64,000 nt of DNA from Stercorarius parasiticus (Eukaryota > Chordata > Aves > Charadriiformes > Stercorariidae). The stretch is taken from the NCBI GenBank assembly GCA_013396915.1, contig VWZL01004340.1:62001-126000 (forward strand), written 5' to 3'. Positions 34,026 to 47,199 of the stretch are shown one piece after another (position 1 is the stretch's first letter; every line of letters begins with the position of its first letter). Under the pieces are notes generated by a model. That model ran no database searches. It was not told the origin of the DNA and saw only the letters and a list, made by a program, of their open reading frames with translations. A program made the translations under genes and the position numbers.

Positions 34026-37000
34026 GTGATTTCAAGGAGGTGAGAGTAGTTTAAACCTGATTTCCATCTGCTTGGTCTCCTCTAAAGCCTGTGCAAAAGC
34101 TGGGCGGGATACCACGATTACACCCTTTGCAAACATTAGAGGAGGGTGTCGGGGAGCGATGGGCGCTCCTGCTCTTATTACACCAAAACTGCAGCCGGAA
34201 GACAGCCCCCTCCGTGAGAAACTGCCTCCAGGGATAAGGCAGCAAACCACAGCCCTCCTCCGGGCACGGCCAGGGAGAAATGGCGATGCCAGCCTGATCC
34301 CACAGAGGCAGCCACCTAAACGCATCCCTAAAGCTGTTCTAAATTGCAGGTGGCTTATCTCGTCCCTTCTAACGCCAGCGTGAGCTGCCAAGGGGACACC
34401 CAGACCGCGTCCAGCCTCCCCGCTCCTGCTTTTAGCACTGCGGGGCCTCACCAGAAAACACAGGCCTCTGGTACATGTTCTCGTGTGCCATCTTTCACTT
34501 GTGTAAACAGTGGCTACACAAACAATTGATAGGATAATAACTGGCTTCATACAGACCAGTACAAATAAAACCTTCCGGTGTTCTGGGCTTTTGTCTTCTT
34601 AGAACTTTCTTTTTCTGGAAGAGCACAATACGAAAGGTGTACTCCTTCGTATTCGATTTGTTTTTATATTGAGCCCAAGAGTTAAGACCTTCCCTGATTT
34701 AGCTCACGGTGGCTAAATTCCTACAGGCCTTTCGTGCAAGGGAAAAGTCTTGGGCAGGGCCTAGCAAAGAACGATCGTTTGGCTTGTTTTTATTAACTGC
34801 CATTTACAAAGCAATATGTGATTTGCTGCCGAAGAGGGAGAAAGGCCGGGGACAGCTTTTGCTGTGCAGAGGAATGGCAAACACGGCGTGCTCGGAGCTG
34901 TTTACCTTCCCCGGCCCTTCTGCAGGGAACCTGTGACCTGCCGCTCATGGACGTGGATATAAAAGCTCACTGTTTTGGTGGTTTGGGTTTTTTTTTTTTT
35001 TTTTTTTGTTAGTGTGAGACAGCTGACACAGACTGTTTGCTTTGGGAAAACAACCAAACCCTTTTGTTTTGCATGAAGGGGGTGAAAAAACCCTGTATAT
35101 AAAGAATTGTACTGACTCTGCAAACAGCTACCGCATAAGGAAGAGAGAGAGTGGTGGTCAGCTCTGGGGTCCCGCTGACTGTCATTTTAAACCTACAGTG
35201 CCATTGTCTTTTTAGAAATTCAGAAGCCTGGGTAAGCTGTTGAAGACACAGACTATTTCCCCGTAACAGATAAAAATACGTTATTAAGAAGAAACAGCCA
35301 TGTGAGAGAACAGGCAAAGTCAGAATGGTTTACCTGAAATCATGAGAATTTGGAGTTTAGATAAAATAAGATACGGGTGGGTGTCTCATCCTTGAGCTGA
35401 GCCGATCTCCACTTGACGTGGGACCGGGAAGTATACAAGGACCTCTGGGATCACTTTTATACACCCACCATGTCATGCTGGACCAGACGTCTGGCCATCT
35501 TAACCCAAGACCGCTAGTGGGAACGGCTTCAGGATTACTGTGGCTCATACCACCCCAAGAACAGCATCCAGGGCAGGAGTTACTGCAGTCTAAAGCCAGC
35601 ACTTGAATACACACCTGCCTCAGTGCTGCCTCGGGCATGGTGCCACCTGTGAGAGGCGCTGACACATACCCATCAGTCACAGGTATCCATCCAGACGTCC
35701 ATCCACCCACCCACCCCATTTCCAAGTTTCCCCAAACCAGGAGACTACTACAGCTGCCGAGCGAAGGTGCCAGCCCACCTCCCACCAGTACTGAGGCTAC
35801 AGCCTGAGCTTTAATCTGGAATGAAAACGCTACTAATTTTACAAAGACTTCCCAACATCTCATTTTAAAAACAAATTTTATCAGTATTTGTTCAGCTGAA
35901 TCACTTTATCAGTGAGCGGGTAGGCTTGAGGCTCCAGGCATCTAGAGCTATTTTAAAAGCTTGTGATCGCCTAAGGCACACGCGTGGGGCTGGCAGGTAA
36001 AATGCAGGACCTAGAGGAGACCCACATCCTCTTTCAGGGACAGACAGAGCTCATGTGGGACACATGGAGGAACCGTAGTATATCACAGTATCTTATATAG
36101 TGCCAGACGCATATGGGTAGGCAACTTGACTGCCTCCTATGTGAATCAGTCAGATGATGTTTGCAGAGAATCTGCTCCCGACTTCTTTTGCTGCTGAGAA
36201 CTGAGCCACAAACGCATTTTATGCATTTCAGAAAACTGTCCAGCGGGAGTGCTGGGGAAGGTAACGCCTGCTTATTTTACGTATAAAATCACAGACAAAC
36301 TACTTGTATCTCTGCACGTGGGCCTTATTCTAGTGGGAGGTCACTAGAAAGGTCTCCATGACTCCAGCTACCATTGCCTTGAGCAGCTGAGCAACCTGAG
36401 CCACGATCTGCTCAAGTCTCCGTGCACCAAGCATCAATCCATTCAGCACAGGTATGTCATGGTGGTAACCATCTGATGGGCCACATGATAGACTGGAGAA
36501 TCAGACAGCAAACCTCACCCCCTGTGTGTCGCATCACCCACCAGCCCAAACACATGCCACTTCAAGCCAAGATCTGTACCAGATGAAAGGAAGGCTCTCT
36601 TGATCAGATAAACAGCATAGTAAGTACTGAGGCCCTCATCTGTGAACACTAATAATCAATATGCGGGGTGGCTTAATCTGCAAGCATGTAATCTCCTGTT
36701 GCTGTAAGGCTTTAGGCATCCTTCCATGTTCTTAATTCTCCTGATAAACTTGGGGAGGTTTGTTTCCAGCAATTCATAACGTAAACCACCACACACTATG
36801 AACAGTATCTACCTGACAACAGCCAAGAGTGAAAGAGCTCAGATATCCCTACAGAGCTGCTTTTGAATAGCTGGGGAAAAGCACATTAAAAAGTTGCAGG
36901 CCACATTCTCTATATACCACCACTGTGACCATAAGAGTAAATGACTACTCAAACCTCAAGTTATTTACAAACCTAGCTGAAGAGCGAGCAGAAAAATAAA

Positions 37001-37060
37001 TAGATCATGAGCGTTCATACAGAGCCTTTAATTAGAGAGAAGGACGTGGCGCTCTGCGTA
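34026..37060. other. noncoding DNA, no gene seen
   Basis: A T20 run lies at 34988-35007. The 172-codon and 168-codon minus-strand frames near 34032 and 35357 lack any motif and sit in GC-richer sequence where long frames arise by chance. The rest is featureless. Confidence 0.6.
34988..35007. repeat. poly-T run (T20)
   Basis: An uninterrupted T20. On the minus strand it would be an A tail, but no LINE or SINE body is seen on the right side. Confidence 0.9.
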
Positions 37061-37064
37061 GGAA

Positions 37065-37145
37065 GGCCATATCTTCACATGGTGCAAATCAACGCAGCTC
37101 CATTATGGAATTACATCAGTTCGTGCCAATGAGGATTCGGTCCAG
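37065..37145. repeat. ancient palindromic (MITE-like) element
   Basis: Arms at 37080-37103 and 37105-37128 are degenerate reverse complements (14 of 24 positions identical by eye, and every mismatch a transition). It is followed by GAGGATTCGGTCCA. The pattern GGTGTAAATCAACGTAACTC, then CCATTGACTTCAATGG and TACACCAGCTGAGGATCTGG, is widespread in turtle and archosaur genomes. The transition-only decay suggests methylation-driven mutation over a long time. Confidence 0.6.
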
Positions 37146-37149
37146 GTAT

Positions 37150-40100
37150 GCATACGAGGATGTCTGCCTTCACCATGGAAACACACCACCTAAGTGAGGG
37201 ACCACACGAGCAGCTTAACAGCAACTGCATTAATACTTGACAGGGCAGGAAAGAAAAATGAAAACAATTGCTCTAATTGAAACTACGGGGGGTGTGTAAG
37301 TAGGGCAGAACGCACAGTAATTACCTGAGTTGGAGTTGAGCCAGAACACCAACACTAACGCTCCTGCTCTATGGGACTGCGAAGGAGCCTAAGTAAACAG
37401 GATTTCGGTTTTCCATCTTTGGCTAAAATGGTTGTTTACACAGAAACAGAGAACCGTGTAAAAAGACATGGTGCACGCTCAAGTCTGTGGAATGAAGCGG
37501 GGCTGCAAGCTGAGGAGCTGAATTTCCACCCACACTTGCACCAAACGGCAAAGAGATGTGGTGCTCCCTGGGAGAAATCCTTCCTGCGTGGGCACAGCTT
37601 TGTCCAGCTACAGAAAGGAAACGCCAGGTTACCGCAAATGAAATCAAGGTTCTGTTTACACGCGTGTTAACATGAACCTTCTGGATATCCTCAGGCTAGA
37701 GGTGCTACCAGCTCCTTCTCCCGCAGCTCTGCAGGAGTCCTGTTCCCTACTACCTCCGCCTCGCTCACCTCCCTGCAGTCCACTTGCCACGTTGCCATCT
37801 CTATACCTTCCTCACACCCCTCATCAGCAGCCCCTGGGCCCTGCTCCTCACTCTCCAGCCCATCCTCTCCGTATCACCTACAAAAACAGGCAAGCCTGCA
37901 TGGAAAGCTGTCCAGAGACCAGTTCCCAGAAAGGTCACTTCCACGCTGCGGTGGATTCCCAGGCACGGGGCACATGAGAAGCATGAAGACAATGGTTAAT
38001 AGCAAAATGAGGCCCCACTGGTAGCACGGGTGGGGGATAACTTGGCCTGGTGGGACCTAGGAGTCAGTTTGAAGCATCAGTTGAGAAGCAGCTACAGTGC
38101 CTATAGAAAAGATTAGATGAAGTCCTGGAGGAACGAAGCTCTTTTTCTGAGGAAAAGCCGATGGGCTTGCCCAGTGATCCCCATTTGTGGTCCAACAAGC
38201 GTGTCTTAGTCATACAACAGAGGAGCAACTTCAAGCATCTGCCCCATCATCAGTCGTTGCTTCATGACCGTGCCAGCTCTGCCAGCAAGTAGCAACTGCA
38301 GCCAGCGGCCAAGCTGGCGTTAGAAAGCTGCAAGTCCTGCACGCTACCAACGCACGCATCTGAACCTGTGACCCACAGGTTCTGCAGACCATCACAAATC
38401 CCCCGAGACATACAGTTCCCCACAGCCTCGCAGGTTGTTTTTAGTTAGACAAATCCAAATGGCTGCCACAAAAGCTTAATCTCTTTCCAGCCTCACTCAC
38501 GCTGAGTGTCAATAGGAAAAAGTCCCATGAATACGTTTGATAATTACAGAGCCGTGGCTGTAGCAAAGAACAAAGTATAATGCAGGCTTGAATACTCAGG
38601 AAATTGACTGCTGATATGTTTCCATTCATTGTTTTGTTCTCTGTTCTCAGTGTTATATTAAAATCTCCTACTAAGAATGAGCTTTCTTGTTTAATGGAAC
38701 TTGTCAGTTAGAGGAAATCTGCTCGAGCTGTTTGATCTATTCTTTAAAATAATATTAATTGCAAATTTAGCACACATCCCTATCTTAGTTAGCAAATCAT
38801 TTGAAAACTACAGCTGATGTTTTTAAAACTTTATTTATTGCCCATAAAAAGTCATGGCCCATCACTTTTCAACTCTAAGGCATTCACCATCGCTTTGCTC
38901 CGACTATTCAGTCCTGGCTATTCAGGAGATATGTCGATCGATCGTCCCAGTCACCTGACGTTGTTTTCCTGACTCTATGAGTGAAAAGCGAGAGGAGGGA
39001 ATAGCAAATAGTAAACACGGTGTGAATCTCCGGTCATGAGAAAATTCATGAAATTTTGCAGTTTGTGAGCATTTTCATAAAAATCCTGACAACCATATCA
39101 ACTTATTCAAGTGTGACCTCACATCTATAGGAAATCACGCTCAGTGCTTCCGTCTGCCTCTCTGTTAATGGAACTAGCTGTCTATTTTGATTCCATGTGA
39201 CTCCTAATTAAATACTGAATTTGCATGTTTGCTATTCATCCTGATTCCCAGCATGCGCACTCACAATAACAGATCTTAACTTCAGGCTCTGAAGCTGATG
39301 TACGGCTGAATCTAGATTTCCAAAGTCCTACAGTTCAATGATATTGAAGCCTGGAGGTTTCATTTGGTTCCTTGCAGACATAAAAGAACCATTTAGAAAA
39401 ATCAAGATGCAGCGGCCAGTTTAGGCTCTATGTAAGTCTGTAGGATTATTTCAATTTGCTGGTTCTGAACCTTCAGTGAAAATCTGCAAAATGGGTTGCA
39501 TTGGGTGGCTCACAGAAACAGTATTTCTTTTGTGAACATCTTCCTGTTTCCAATTATATCAGAATGACGGAATAGAGGGGAAATAGCCGATTCCAGGGTT
39601 CATATAATTAGATATAATACACTCTATCATCATCAGTACTCGATACTTTTCTTCAGGCAATCTCAAAGACATTCAGAAATGCTTAGAAACCACTGTTCAT
39701 GTCAGCATGATCACAAGTGCTGTCACTTTTAGGAATTTGACTTTACAGACAGAGGAGGGGTGGCGTGAGCCCCCTTCCCAAGAGGCAGTGGCATCAGCTC
39801 TGCACGCAGACCCCGAGCATCCTCCCTTCCCCTCCATCTTAATAACCCTGGCAGGCACTGGGAGATGCCTCCCTTCTCTGGTGACAGCAGGTTTGGTTAT
39901 ACTTGTGCTCATTCATGTAATTTCCTTCACCTTGGCCTTGCTAAAAACACTGCCCTGGTGCTGCACACCTCCGTCAGTCCTGCAACACTGTTTGCTGACA
40001 CAGAACAGCCGACTGCGGATCAGGGGCACCGAGACGCCCCTACAAAGGTACCTTACTGACGGGAGATGCCTCAGCCACCACAGTTCATGCAGTCGGGGCA

Positions 40101-40325
40101 GCCTGAGCTCCCTGCCTACGGACCGTTTCTGGACGTGCACCACCCTTCTCTGCTCCATCTCCCCTGCTCCTGACTAATTCAGGCAGCTCAAGTCACAGGT
40201 AATTCCTCTAAAATAAAACCGTTCCTCCCCCGCCCCGATCCTTTTTTAAAACAAGGGCAGAATTGTTCAAAACAACCCAAGGGAAGAAATCCAAATAGGA
40301 GGTGACCTCCTTCCAACCCTCTGTG
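37150..40325. other. noncoding DNA, nothing recognised
   Basis: No gene, RNA or clear repeat is seen. 38640-39700 is AT-rich and of simple appearance. A 9-base CGATCGATC run lies at 38936-38944. Proline-rich frames at 37672-37999 come from a CT-rich patch. Confidence 0.6.
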
Positions 40326-40329
40326 CTGG

Positions 40330-40760
40330 GGGCCGAGGTGTGGCCCCCCGCTCCAGGCTCCCGGGGTCATTCCAGCACCTCTGTCTCATTCCCTCCCGGA
40401 GCGATGCCCTCCCACGGCCCATGAAGAGCGCTCTGTTCCCGGGCGTGAGTCATGGCCCCGGGCTGCGGGACGCTGACATCAGCCCCTGCGCAGCCCTCGG
40501 TGGGGCCGATCGCGCCGGCTGCCCCTCGGCATTTCTTTGGAGCTTTGTGCCGAGTATAACAGCTGGGACTGTTTGTCGGGCAGAGCGAGGGGCCGAGAGC
40601 ACGGCTGGGCACAGGCCAGCGGGTACAGATCGGTTGTGGGGGATGCCACTTGGCCAGCCGGAGGAGGAGCAGCCGCAGCAGCTCCCATTTTCACGTCTGC
40701 TCGCAGACGAACCCTCTCCCGGCATCCCCGGCGCGGTGCCGCACGCTCAAGCCTTGCCGG
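40330..40760. promoter_or_regulatory. CpG-island-like block
   Basis: About 430 GC-rich bases with roughly 35 CpG dinucleotides by eye, against sparse CpG on either side. It includes an AP-1-type TGAGTCA near 40446 and a TGACATCA near 40472. Many overlapping open frames on both strands are expected from composition. It could be a promoter, an orphan island or a GC-rich exon. No family motif was seen in any frame. Confidence 0.45.
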
Positions 40761-43700
40761 CTGCTGGTACCTGTGCCAGGCACCCCAGGACACCGGCATA
40801 TGCTGCAAACACCTCTTTATTTGACGGTGTTGGCACTTCATCTGAGAGCAGGACAGAGAGGGCGCGGCTGGTTTTCAAGACTGCTTTAAGACTACAGTAA
40901 GAGTTCTTTATGGGTTTAAAATTACCATTCTGCAATACTGGCAAACCACTTCCCTTTTCCAGGAAAGCTGCTTTGTAGTACCGCAGGAAAGTCATCCCTC
41001 CGGTGTTGCAAGTTACACCAGCAGCAGTGCAGTCCTGTAGCTGTGACCAGAGGAATCAGGTAGGTATTTTGGTCAAGGGATTGAATGACTTCATGACCTT
41101 GATGGATGCATAGAGTCAGCTCAGGAGCGCTCAGCTGTACAAACAAAATGTTGCCACCTCAGTGATAAGAGGGGAGGGTGCCCGTGCCAGGGCAGAGGAG
41201 GGGAGACGGAAGGATGCAGCAGATAATGATGACCTGGGGACACCGCTCCAGCTCTGGGCTTGCCGTTTCGGGGAGATAGGCACCCATGTGCTTCAAGCCA
41301 AGCCCCTTCCCTCTGTGGCAGGAGCAGCCAGCCTGGTTTGCCAGGGTTTTGCTATAAACAAAATGTGTAATGAAGCATTTTTTCTACCTGTTTGCTAGCA
41401 TTGCTAGAGATTAAAGCCATCCCGGAGCGCTTTGCTCACCTACGGACTTAAGCTACGCCAGCAAAGCCCTCTCCGTGTCTAGTGAGGAAGGGTGCCAGGT
41501 GAGCTCCCTCGATCTTTTCACATTGCTGTTATACGTCAATAAGGCGATAAGCCAATTACACACAGAGAGGCACAACCCAAACTTCTCAGTTCCAGTGCAA
41601 GGAGAGTTCTGCTTTTGCTCTGAATCATTGATCTGAGCTCACCATTTTGGTCCCGTTTGAGGGTTAGACTACAACTGCGACCTGCAGTTCTGCTTTAGAT
41701 TTGACTGAACCTCCATGAAAAGGTCAGCTACATTTATGAGATCCCAGCACAAGAGATGGGAAACACCCGATGGCTGCTATTGCTTTCTGAGGCCTTTTCC
41801 ATCCATGAGACCTCAGTACCCTGAACCCAAATCCTTCCCCCAGTTTGTCCTTCAACCCTGGCTACACGCTCTGCAGCTAAATAACATCCCTCCCTCTTTT
41901 CTTTTCCCCTTTTGGAGGCACAGCAGCTGTTGTGTTTTGCTGCTGAATGAAGTAATGTTTTACCGGCTACGGCTTACTGATTTGCAGATTTTGGTGGCAA
42001 CGCTGACACAGAATTCCCACCATCAGCCCCTGCCACCGTTGCCAGACGACACTCGGACCTCTTAACTGGGCCGGTGCAGTTGTTCCCAGGGGCCATGCCA
42101 ATCAGGGAACTGATCTAGTTGAAAATAAATTGCAAAAATGAAAACCAAAACAAACAAACAAAAAAAAAAAAAAGGGAAGAAGAAAATCCTTCCTATTTTA
42201 CAGGCCATTTTGTTCACGGTTTCTAACCTCCACCAGTTCCTCATGCGACTCGCTGCAGAGTCACGCGAAGAGTTATTTGGGCACAAGAGGGAGCAGGCTA
42301 TGCTGGAGAAAAAAAAGTCTGGGATGGGAACACCTCAAGGTAATATTACTACTGAAGCTTCCTTGTCCTCAAACCGTGGCCAGGGTTTCTTATCTCAGAC
42401 TGACATTATCCATGAGATCACCATAACTTTCCAGTAAACAGTCGATTCGTTTCACAATTTATGTATCATTACACATCCCCCACGTACCAGAGAATTAGCT
42501 CTACAGAACCCTTTAGGGCCTTAAAAGGATCCTCAGGCTTCAGTTTTCATTTTTAAATGAACACAAGCATTCAACCGAGCTGTAAAATATTAAAGCGAGA
42601 CACCGCTTCAGTGATAAACAAAATATTTTCCTAATAATTCACTTAATTGTCCTATTCATGGACCTATGCCTTTGGAATGGGACATGCTTTGGGATTCCAA
42701 ATAACACAAATAATAACAATAACAAGAGCACATTCCATTTTACTGAACGAAACAGTGATATACCAAAGGGCTCGTGATACATTATCACCGGCTGTGCAGG
42801 AGTGTGGGTGGGAAGCAAGAGGCTGCAAGAAGAGACAGATAGAACGGCTCCTACACGCGACTTTTCCCTCTGTGCTGCTATTTTCCTCTTGCTCGAGAAG
42901 TGCAGCAAATATATTAACACCCGCATGAAAAATGAGCTGAGGTAATTCCATCTATGAGCATGTGATGGGTCCCGCTGCCACAAATGTTTTCCCTCTAGGT
43001 CCGTATCTGAATCTCTCTCAGACTGACTCACGCTGCAGCCGCGCACGTCACTACTACCCGGCAGCGTCAGACTGTCATTTGTTTCCTTTTGGAACGGGAT
43101 GTTCTATAATAGCTCCAACTCCCACTCGACAGTTTATGAAATTGCAGTTCTTTCACATACCTCCTTTGTTCCCCAGCAGCAAGAAGTTTTCAATTTGTTT
43201 CTAAGGTGTTAAAACGGGAGCAGAGAGTGCCCTGAGCTCAGGGATGCCTCACCCGAAACTCTAACAGGATGTGTCTTTTAACAGGATGGAGGCGCGATGG
43301 TTCTCAGCGCGCTGGAGAGTTTGTTCTTCGGGGAGACAAACGAGGCACTACGCACAACTGTTGCTTCTAGGGTTGCTGCTTGGAGTACAGCCCCACGTCT
43401 CGTTCACAAGGCTCCTTCTCCAGCAGCCAGGGAGAGGCTGGCACATAAACGGAAGCTGAAGTTCTGGACATGCTGATGGAGCCATCAAAGCAGAACCAGC
43501 TCTGCTTCAGAGCGCCTCGCCATGACGGCCAAACACGCAACCCACTTTTCAGCAGTGGCAAGTTTGACCCTCTGCTCCTAAAACGCTAATCTACATCTGT
43601 GTCTTAGTCTGGGTTGGGAGTGGGCTTCAGAAGTGAATCCCTGACTTGCTGTGCTCCGGATCATACTGCGTCACAGTTTCAGAGCTCAGTCTACAGGACT

Positions 43701-45600
43701 AAGCTAGTGCTAGTGACAGGTTAAAAACCCCAAGTGTCAAATAGTATAGGCACGGAGTCCTCAGCACCAACTGGTTTGTTCTGCTGGTTTGGTGCTCCTG
43801 TGACACCAAACTACCAGCTACTACTGCTTGCTGCTTGCCTTTTGGAGCCAAAAGTCCTGGAGTTGTTGGATCCCAGCACACAATCGCAAAAGGAGCAACG
43901 TGATGTGGTTCCAGGGGTGCAGCAGAAGGGAGGAGGCTACGGTTCCCCCGGGATCCCTGCCCATGTAAAGACCAAGATCATCAAGATATACTCATAATGC
44001 TGCCAAGTTTCCTGCTGGGAACATCCTGGCAGGCAGCTGATACAAAAGGACAGAACCAAGGGAGTGGAGATCCAAAGAGCAAAGGGGTGCAAAAGATGAT
44101 CTCATTTCCCCTGCTTACTTTTGGGATGCTGCTACGATTCGAGGCAGGCTCAAATGGATTTGTCTTCACACTGGTTGCGCAGTAAAGTGGACACATCGCT
44201 ATGCAGAATCCCGTGTCCCCTGTTCCAGCTGCTGCTCCCCTATTCATTGAAGAGCTTTAACCAAATGGAGAACTTAAATTACTCCCTACAGGTGCAGCCA
44301 TTCCAAACGAGGAGGTAAATGCCAGCTTCAAGTGTGGTAAAACCAGTGTTCCTAGCATTCTCCAGAGAAAAACTATCACTCATTATCTGCCACTTGGAAT
44401 AAAATGGGAAGCTTAAAGATGATCTAGAGAGAATTTGGAAAAGCGAGGCTTGTATTTGCAAACTGCGCATAGCCTTTCTCTGAGAAGTTCCTGAGGCTAG
44501 CCTCTGCAAGAGGATGCCCTAAGAGCCTCTGAAGATGTTTATTTTGACCTTGTGAACCTTTGTCCAACGTACATTCATTGGGGTTAAATAAATAAGCATT
44601 AACAAACCCAAAGCTCCAGACCTTCCACTGCCCCACATTGAGCCAAGACCTGAAGCAAAGAGGCTTAAGTCACATTTATATTTCCTTTGACCTAAAGACC
44701 AAGCACAGCTCAGCCCATCCCAATTACTGCGTGAAAAGATCTTTATGGCTGCACTACCTCGCATTCAGCTGCCCGAGAAATCGTTAGAAACCGCTGCAAA
44801 GGCAGATCACCGCAGCCTGGTGTTCCCTGCTCGCTGCAGACACCTCCACATGCAGCACAGGCTGGGGAGAGCAGTCAGCGCCCCAGCCCCGGCTCGTTTT
44901 CATGACAGCCCTCAGGAATCCTCCTGGTGCTGTCTGGGCAGCTATAGGTAACGCTGCACTGCAGGAATAACACTGCTCAGGCTCTCAGTGCCGGCCCTCG
45001 AGCTTTGGCAGCCATCAGGACAAAAGACAATCTATAAATGCAAGTCATTATAATCTCACAGACATCACCTCTACCTTTACCTGGACTTACCTGGATTGGT
45101 GTGGAGGGCAGCGTTTCTCTTGACATTCAAAACGAACGCGTGCACTAAAGAATACGAGGCTTCTCGTACACAGGGTATTGTTCTGGATTTCGTATTTCTT
45201 TGGGGTTGTCTTGGCAACGCAGAGGGTTTGCCGCTAGAGGTGTGTGAAACACTGGGCAACAAAAAGCAAAACAACTCCCACTCGTTTCATTCCATCACCC
45301 AGTTAAACCAGGCTCTTGATCAACCTGCTGGGACATCATTAGTCTGCTGTGTGTCAGGAGGGGCAGCACTAATCAGCATGGACTCCTCCACCCCCCTCAA
45401 CACCGTGATTTTGAAAACAGCAAAAAATTGTATCTTTCGTTGGCAAATGACGTCTATCCAGACGCGCTGATCCGCTCTGATCACTTTCTCCCTTCAACTA
45501 CCCCTTTCACTAGGTTCCCTGGAAGGCAACGGATCCGATTATGGATGGTTTTAAGCAAAACTAGTTTTGGGTGGGTTTTTTTGTTTGTGGTGTTTTTTGT
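40761..45600. other. noncoding DNA, no gene seen
   Basis: The stretch contains an A-rich tract (42140-42173) and otherwise no recognised element. Open frames up to about 135 codons are scattered over both strands in overlapping phases with no motif. Confidence 0.55.
42140..42173. repeat. A-rich AAAC simple repeat with A13 run
   Basis: Units of AAAC pass into an A run. It is low-complexity sequence like the tracts at 2465 and 2616. Confidence 0.85.
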
Positions 45601-45627
45601 TTTTTTTCTTTTTAGTTTCAATTATGG

Positions 45628-45705
45628 AAGTTTTAAGTGACTTCAGTGAAGTCAATGGGGTTGCTGTGGACTGATACCAATATAACCGAGTTTGCCAATT
45701 TGCCC
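45628..45705 (+). repeat. ancient palindromic (MITE-like) element
   Basis: A perfect inner palindrome TGACTTC-AGT-GAAGTCA (45638-45654) is followed by ATGGGGTTGC, then GATACCAATATAACCGAG and TTTGCC. This mirrors the old amniote pattern GACTTCAATGGAGTTAC, ATTTACACCAGTGTAACTGAG and ATCTGGCC. It is the same general family as the 37.1-kb copy but a different arm arrangement. Confidence 0.5.
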
Positions 45706-46594
45706 CGATGTGAGTCTTTCCTGTGCGAAGAGAAGAGATGCTGGACAGCTAAGGCTACACCCGGTTGGCAAGTGAGTGGAAATGTCCCACTTGCCTTCCT
45801 GGCTCAGCTCCTTCCACGGACAACAGACCTTTAGTCACTGTGGGTGAGGTCCAGGAATTATTCTGCAAAGTTTTTAAAGCATCTTTGGAGGCAGTTTCAC
45901 ATCGCTTATTTGTGTCATTTGCCTTTATTTTTACTTACTGAAGGCATTAAAAAAATTAACCCAAACAGCTGTTCAGATTCCTCTATTTTTTATGTTGCAA
46001 AGGGAAAAAAAAAAAGTCTGAACAGCTGTGTCAGTAAAACACAAGCCAGGTGGCCTCCCTAAGGCAAAGTTTGTATGAAATCTGTAAGATAATGTTTTTA
46101 TTATCTGAGTTACTGTATTTCTTTTTTATTACTTTGCTCTTGTGGATTCTTAAAGAGGTATTGGCCACTTACATCTTATCTTCATCTTCTTCCCTCGGTG
46201 TTTGAGCTGTACCGTAACTCAACACAGATGTTGACGGTGATTCAGCCATCGAGGGTGAAAATCGCCCTCTCAGCACAATCCTCCTCAATCTATTTTGGGG
46301 ACCTGAATGGGATTTAAGGCTGGGTAAGGAGCAATTTTACAGATCTGGCCTTTCTATGGGGAGAAACTCATGCCGTGGTACCAAACACCTCCCCAGAGAT
46401 GTGCAAGGGATTGCCTACGAAATGCTGGCGGAGGGAATTTGTTTTCCATGTTGTGTAACTAAGTCACCTGAGATGCACAGTTTTGTTCCAGTTCCTTGAC
46501 AAGGTAGCTGGATCGTCCTCAAGCAGAGACTAATGACTCACGATTACACAATAGTCTGAAAGAACAGTTGTTTTGTACTCCAATGTGTGAAACA

Positions 46595-46700
46595 TTAGGG
46601 ATTTGTAAGCTGCTAGCCAAATTCTCAGCCGGGCGGCGCTGAAATCTATACAGCCAGATGGATTTACACCACAGTTGCCCCACCGCTGTCAACTCAGAGC
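46595..46700 (-). repeat. ancient interspersed repeat fragment
   Basis: On the minus strand GGTGTAAATCCATCTGGCTG, then ATAGATTTCAGC and CGGCTGAGAATTTGGC, resembles the palindromic amniote repeat with GGTGTAAATCAGCATAACTC, GATTTACACCAGCTGAG and AATTTGGCCC. The overlapping 101-codon minus frame is probably fortuitous. Confidence 0.4.
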
Positions 46701-47199
46701 ATATCCCTACTGACAAAGGGTCATGAAGAACTTCCCCTACTGAGGTTTGGAATTCCTCAACTGGCCTCCCATCCTGCGCAGAGCAAACTTTAGCCTTCAA
46801 AGCTCTGGTGCTCCTTCCGTGCACTTGCTAACATGGTCTCGCCATGAGAGGCTTCCAGCTGCCTGCTCCGAGCCCCATGTCTCATGGCACCACAACTCCA
46901 TCTGTGCTCCAGGCCATCACACCACGATCCAAACCCTAAGCCCTGTTCAGCCACCCAGGGCTCATCCGCTAAGCCCCTGCCGTATAAACCTTCCTAAAAG
47001 CGTGCTCCTATTGCTGTAAGGGAGCTTGCTGATTTGCGGATACGTTTTCCATAAATTGCTTACTGATCTTTTCTTCCCTGACTTCCGTCCTTGCATTATG
47101 AACTCTGTAGAACAAAGTGAAAGCACTGAAGCGTCTGAAAATCACCAGCCATGTGCAGGTGTTAAAGCAAATGATAGTCATAATAAGAACAGCAACGAT

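Noticed and set aside
34032..35863. Minus-strand frames of 172 and 168 codons
   Set aside because: No recognisable domain, tryptophan- and cysteine-rich low-order composition, and no supporting splice or start signals.
40298..40330. GAGGTGACCTCCTTCCAACCC resembling a CR1 3' end
   Set aside because: Only about 20 bases agree, the central part is shortened, and the terminal octamers are missing.
40340..40900. 186-codon plus-strand frame in the CpG block
   Set aside because: Several other frames are open over the same bases and the translation has no motif; composition explains it.
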